Positions 61,608-64,000 of a stretch of DNA of 64,000 nt are shown in pieces. The stretch is from Bryobacteraceae bacterium (GTDB taxonomy: Bacteria > Acidobacteriota > Terriglobia > Bryobacterales > Bryobacteraceae), in the NCBI GenBank assembly GCA_023384675.1, contig JAHDVK010000002.1, forward strand, positions 62,001 through 126,000. Direction: 5' to 3'. Position 1 is the stretch's first letter. Each line of letters starts with the position of its first letter. The position numbers were made by a program, and so were the translations under genes. The notes beneath the pieces were generated by a model. It did no database searches. It was given only the letters and a program-made list of their open reading frames with translations, and was not told the origin of the DNA.

Positions 61608-61631
61608 CATTTCGCGTGCGCGCGATACACT
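61604..61631 (+). promoter_or_regulatory. Possible sigma-70-type promoter for hicBA
   Basis: GTGACA (61604-61609) and TACACT (61626-61631) are separated by 16 bases, an acceptable -35/-10 pair. The predicted start falls at about the hicB ATG (61638), so the message would have little or no leader. It is weak evidence alone. Confidence 0.35.
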
Positions 61632-61637
61632 GAACTC

Positions 61638-61841
61638 ATGAAGTTCCGGGTCATCATCGAATTCGATCCCGAGACCGCCAGCTACTCGGCGGTCTGCCCC
61701 GAACTCCCCGGCTGCACCTCGGCCGGCAACACCGAGCAGGAAGCCCGCCAGGGCATCGAGGAAGCCATCCGGCTTTACCTATCCCCGGCTGATATTCCAC
61801 TTGGGCCGGAGGCGAAGCTGTTCGAGGTTACGGTTGGCTGA
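61638..61841 (+). CDS. hicB: HicB-like antitoxin
   Basis: A 67-residue protein with the partial RNase H-like fold of HicB: FRVIIEFDPETASYSAVCPE, LPGCTSAGNT-x-x-E-A, then an I-x-E-A-I helix. No C-terminal DNA-binding domain is present, so it is the short form. It should bind and block the downstream HicA. It precedes hicA, the reverse of the classical order. Confidence 0.85.
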   Translation: MKFRVIIEFDPETASYSAVCPELPGCTSAGNTEQEARQGIEEAIRLYLSPADIPLGPEAKLFEVTVG

Positions 61842-62061
61842 GCGCGGTACTCCACGATTAACGGCTGATCGGGTGATCGCGATTCTTCGCCGGGCAGGAT
61901 TCCGGCTCGCCGCCACGGCAGGGAGCCATCAAAAGTGGCGGAACGATGTGTCTGGCAAGCAAGTCATTGTTCCATACCACAAAGGACAAGTTCTTCCTCT
62001 CGGAACGATGCGTTCAATCATCGAGGGAAGCGGAGTTCCGCTTTCAACGTGGTTTGCGTAG
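61834..62061 (+). CDS. hicA: HicA-like mRNA interferase toxin
   Basis: A 75-residue protein from TTG 61834, overlapping hicB by 8 bases. It has the double-stranded RNA-binding-like fold of HicA. Key features are LRRAGFRLAATAGSHQKWRN with the catalytic His (near residue 29), and VIVPYHKGQVLPLGTMRSII. It cleaves mRNA when free of HicB. Its end is 5 bases from the convergent argJ stop. Confidence 0.85.
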   Translation: MAERGTPRLTADRVIAILRRAGFRLAATAGSHQKWRNDVSGKQVIVPYHKGQVLPLGTMRSIIEGSGVPLSTWFA

Positions 62062-62066
62062 CCCCT

Positions 62067-63224
62067 TTACGTCCGGTAACTCCCATTAATCTCGATATAC
62101 CCCTCGGTGAGATCGCATGTCCAGAACGTTGCCTGGCCTTGGCCCGCGCCGGCAATCGAGAGAATGATGCGAACGTCGGCTTCGCCGAGTTTCTTCTTCA
62201 TCGCCGATTCATCAAACGCCGCCGCCAGCCCCTGACGGCATACGCGCACCCCCTGCAGCCGGATATCCACCTGACGCGGGTCGAATTCCACGCCCGCGTA
62301 GCCCGCTGCGCAGAGAATACGACCCCAATTGGCGTCGGCGCCGGCAATGGCGGTTTTGACGAGGGGCGAATTCGCGATGGCGCGCCCGATGCGCGCCGCC
62401 TCCGCATTGGTTCGCGTGCCCGTCACCACAATCTCGATCAGTTTTCGCGCGCCTTCGCCGTCACGGGCGATCTGTTTGGCCAGCGATTGGCACACTTGCT
62501 CCAGCGCTTTCTCCAAAGCAGCCCGCGGCGGCTTCACGCCCGAAGCCCCGCTCGCCATCACCAGCAGCGTGTCGTTGGTGGACATGTCCCCGTCCACGCT
62601 GAGCCGGTTGTAGCTCGTCTCCACCACACGTTTCAGCGCAGCGCGCAGCGCGGCAGGCTCCACCACGGCGTCGGTCATCACGAAGCCCAGCGTGGTCGCC
62701 ATATTCGGATGAATCATGCCGGAGCCTTTGGTCATGCCGGCGACGCGGAAGCCCGCGCCTTCGGCGAACGCGGTCTTCTTGACCAGGTCCGTGGTCATAA
62801 TCGCTTCCGCGGCATCGTCAAAGCGCCCGGCCGACAGTCCGGCCACGAGTTGCGGCAGCGCCGCCGTGATGAGCTTCGGATCCAGTTCCATGCCGATCAC
62901 GCCGGTGGACGAGGGGATCACCTGTTCCACCGGACAGCGCAGCGCCTTCGCCGCCGCCTTCGCGGTGGTCAACGCGACGCGTTCGCCGGTGCGGGTAGCG
63001 CAATTGGCGTTGCCCGCGTTGATCAGTACGGCGCGCACTTGTCCGTCGCTCACCGCCAGGTGGGCGCGGCCCAGAACGACCGGGGCGGCGGCGACGCGGT
63101 TCGTTGTGAACACCGCCGCGCCGGCGGCGGGCGCATCGGCGGCGATCAGCGCCAGATCGTTCTTTTTCGCCTTGCGGATGCCCGCGTAGAGCGCGGAATA
63201 ACGAAAGCCGAGGGGCAGGTTCAT
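62067..63224 (-). CDS. argJ: Glutamate N-acetyltransferase / amino-acid acetyltransferase ArgJ
   Basis: A 385-residue autoprocessing enzyme of arginine biosynthesis. The cleavage-site Thr is in IPSSTGVIGM (near residue 110); other family motifs are LINAGNANCATRTGE, MTKGSGMIHPNMATTLGFV and the C-terminal GYIEINGSYRT. It moves the acetyl group from N-acetylornithine to glutamate, and in bifunctional forms uses acetyl-CoA. It overlaps the fmt stop by 4 bases. No other arg genes are in the window. Confidence 0.94.
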   Translation of the reverse strand: MNLPLGFRYSALYAGIRKAKKNDLALIAADAPAAGAAVFTTNRVAAAPVVLGRAHLAVSDGQVRAVLINAGNANCATRTGERVALTTAKAAAKALRCPVEQVIPSSTGVIGMELDPKLITAALPQLVAGLSAGRFDDAAEAIMTTDLVKKTAFAEGAGFRVAGMTKGSGMIHPNMATTLGFVMTDAVVEPAALRAALKRVVETSYNRLSVDGDMSTNDTLLVMASGASGVKPPRAALEKALEQVCQSLAKQIARDGEGARKLIEIVVTGTRTNAEAARIGRAIANSPLVKTAIAGADANWGRILCAAGYAGVEFDPRQVDIRLQGVRVCRQGLAAAFDESAMKKKLGEADVRIILSIAGAGQGQATFWTCDLTEGYIEINGSYRT

Positions 63225-64000
63225 AAGCCCAATCTCTCTCCTGGTTCAAGCCGGATACCGTTCAGGAAGTCGGCCGAGGACACCCGTTTGCGCCCTTCCA
63301 CCTGCACTTCCAGCAATTCAAGCGCTTCGCCCTCGCCGCATGAAGCCAGCAGCCGCTTGCCCTCGCTGAACAGGATTCCGGGCTGATAGCCGGATTCGAT
63401 GTCGGTCCGGCGGCAGCGCCAGATCTGAAAGCGCTGCCCGCGGAACGTAGTCCAGGCGCCGGGCCAGGGCAGGAAGCCGCGTGCGCGGTTGTGAATCTCG
63501 AACCCCGCGCAGGTCCAATCGATCAGCCCGTCTTCGCGCTTCAGAATCGGCGCCAGCGTGGCTTCGGCATTATCCTGCGGAACGGGCGTGATCGTGCCCG
63601 CCTCCAGCCCTGCCAGCGTTTGGACCAGCAGATCCGCGCCCATTCGCGCCAGGTGTGGAGCGAGATCGAGCGCGGTCTCCTCGGGTCCGATGTCCGCTTC
63701 CGCCTTGAGCAGCATCGCGCCGGTGTCGAGGCCCGCGTCGATCATCATGGTCGTGACGCCGGTGCGCGTCTCGCCGCGTGCGATGGCCCACTGAATGGGG
63801 GCCGCGCCGCGATAGAGAGGCAGCAACGACGCGTGGACGTTAATGATGCCCAGCCGGGGGAGGTCGATAATCGCTTGCGGAATAATCTGTCCGTAGCCCA
63901 CCACCACCATGGCGTCCGCGCCCAGTGCGCGAAGCTCTTCGACGACTTCGGGCACGCGTACTTTTATCGGCTGGCGGACATCAAGGCCGAGCCGCAGCGC
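63221..64000 (-). CDS. fmt: Methionyl-tRNA formyltransferase, partial (N-terminus outside window)
   Basis: The frame is open to the window edge (64000), so roughly 50 N-terminal residues are missing. The formyltransferase core is clear: INVHASLLPLYRGAAPIQWA, with the catalytic Asn/His region, then TGVTTMMIDAGLDTGAMLL. The C-terminal OB-like domain ends in the window (RVSSADFLNGIRLEPGERL). It formylates initiator Met-tRNA for translation initiation. It is coupled to argJ by overlap. Confidence 0.94.
   Translation of the reverse strand, partial: ALRLGLDVRQPIKVRVPEVVEELRALGADAMVVVGYGQIIPQAIIDLPRLGIINVHASLLPLYRGAAPIQWAIARGETRTGVTTMMIDAGLDTGAMLLKAEADIGPEETALDLAPHLARMGADLLVQTLAGLEAGTITPVPQDNAEATLAPILKREDGLIDWTCAGFEIHNRARGFLPWPGAWTTFRGQRFQIWRCRRTDIESGYQPGILFSEGKRLLASCGEGEALELLEVQVEGRKRVSSADFLNGIRLEPGERLGL

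Overview
The window is GC-rich bacterial chromosome. Its gene content points to Acidobacteriota, most likely the Solibacteres/Bryobacterales branch (inference, not tested by search). The supporting traits are a very long TonB-dependent receptor with an N-terminal carboxypeptidase-regulatory-like domain, several PQQ-type beta-propellers, secreted S9 peptidases, a GH9 cellulase, a fucosidase, small secreted c-type cytochromes, and a secreted protein with two tandem copies of an approximately 200-residue domain. Genes are tightly packed: 4-base ATGA overlaps are frequent and three convergent pairs overlap at their tails.

Layout. 1-4.1 kb: end of a Kelch protein, a polysaccharide pyruvyl transferase-like protein, a Tat-exported sugar isomerase/epimerase-like protein and an anchored repeat protein. 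4.2-14.1 kb: polysaccharide-related functions, with a broken small secreted gene, the TonB-dependent receptor, a repeat-domain secreted protein and a GH9 glycosidase. 14.2-15.5 kb: tandemly duplicated monohaem cytochromes. 15.8-19.4 kb: a TPR/beta-barrel protein coupled to a TIM-barrel protein, recalling PgaA/PgaB-like export pairs. 19.5-22.1 kb: two HlyD-type adaptor paralogues. 22.5-28.4 kb: an exported oxidoreductase, recG, rsmD and oligopeptidase B. 28.4-32.9 kb: an aminoethylphosphonate catabolic operon (transporter, phnW, phnX, pbfA). 33.1-38.2 kb: glnE, two TPR-like paralogues and an HD-domain protein. 38.25-40.25 kb: tRNA-Ala(GGC) followed by a roughly 1.9-kb island bounded by a duplicate of the tRNA 3' half, carrying a HigBA-type toxin-antitoxin pair and a frameshifted SRA-HNH restriction endonuclease. 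40.3-46.8 kb: archaemetzincin, an NtrC-type sigma-54 activator, a histidine kinase with two c-type haem motifs, a HybB-like quinone-interacting membrane protein, a HybA-like four-cluster ferredoxin and a membrane-anchored GcvH-like protein. 46.8-55.9 kb: SRPBCC protein, sugar ABC transporter parts, a DUF6454-GH29 fusion, an S9 peptidase and an alpha/beta-hydrolase lacking the serine nucleophile. 55.9-64.0 kb: three PQQ-propeller proteins, an ankyrin protein, hicBA, argJ and the body of fmt.

The most unusual assembly is the 40.8-46.8 kb respiratory module. The GcvH-like gene has a well-spaced sigma-54 promoter, and copies of an inverted repeat (TGTTGAA-N3-TTCAACA) lie at enhancer distance. The operon below it encodes its own sigma-54 activator and a haem-bearing sensor. 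No catalytic subunit is encoded beside the electron-transfer proteins. The phosphonate operon and the tRNA-bounded defence island are the next most interesting regions. No CRISPR array, rRNA operon or intact insertion sequence was seen.
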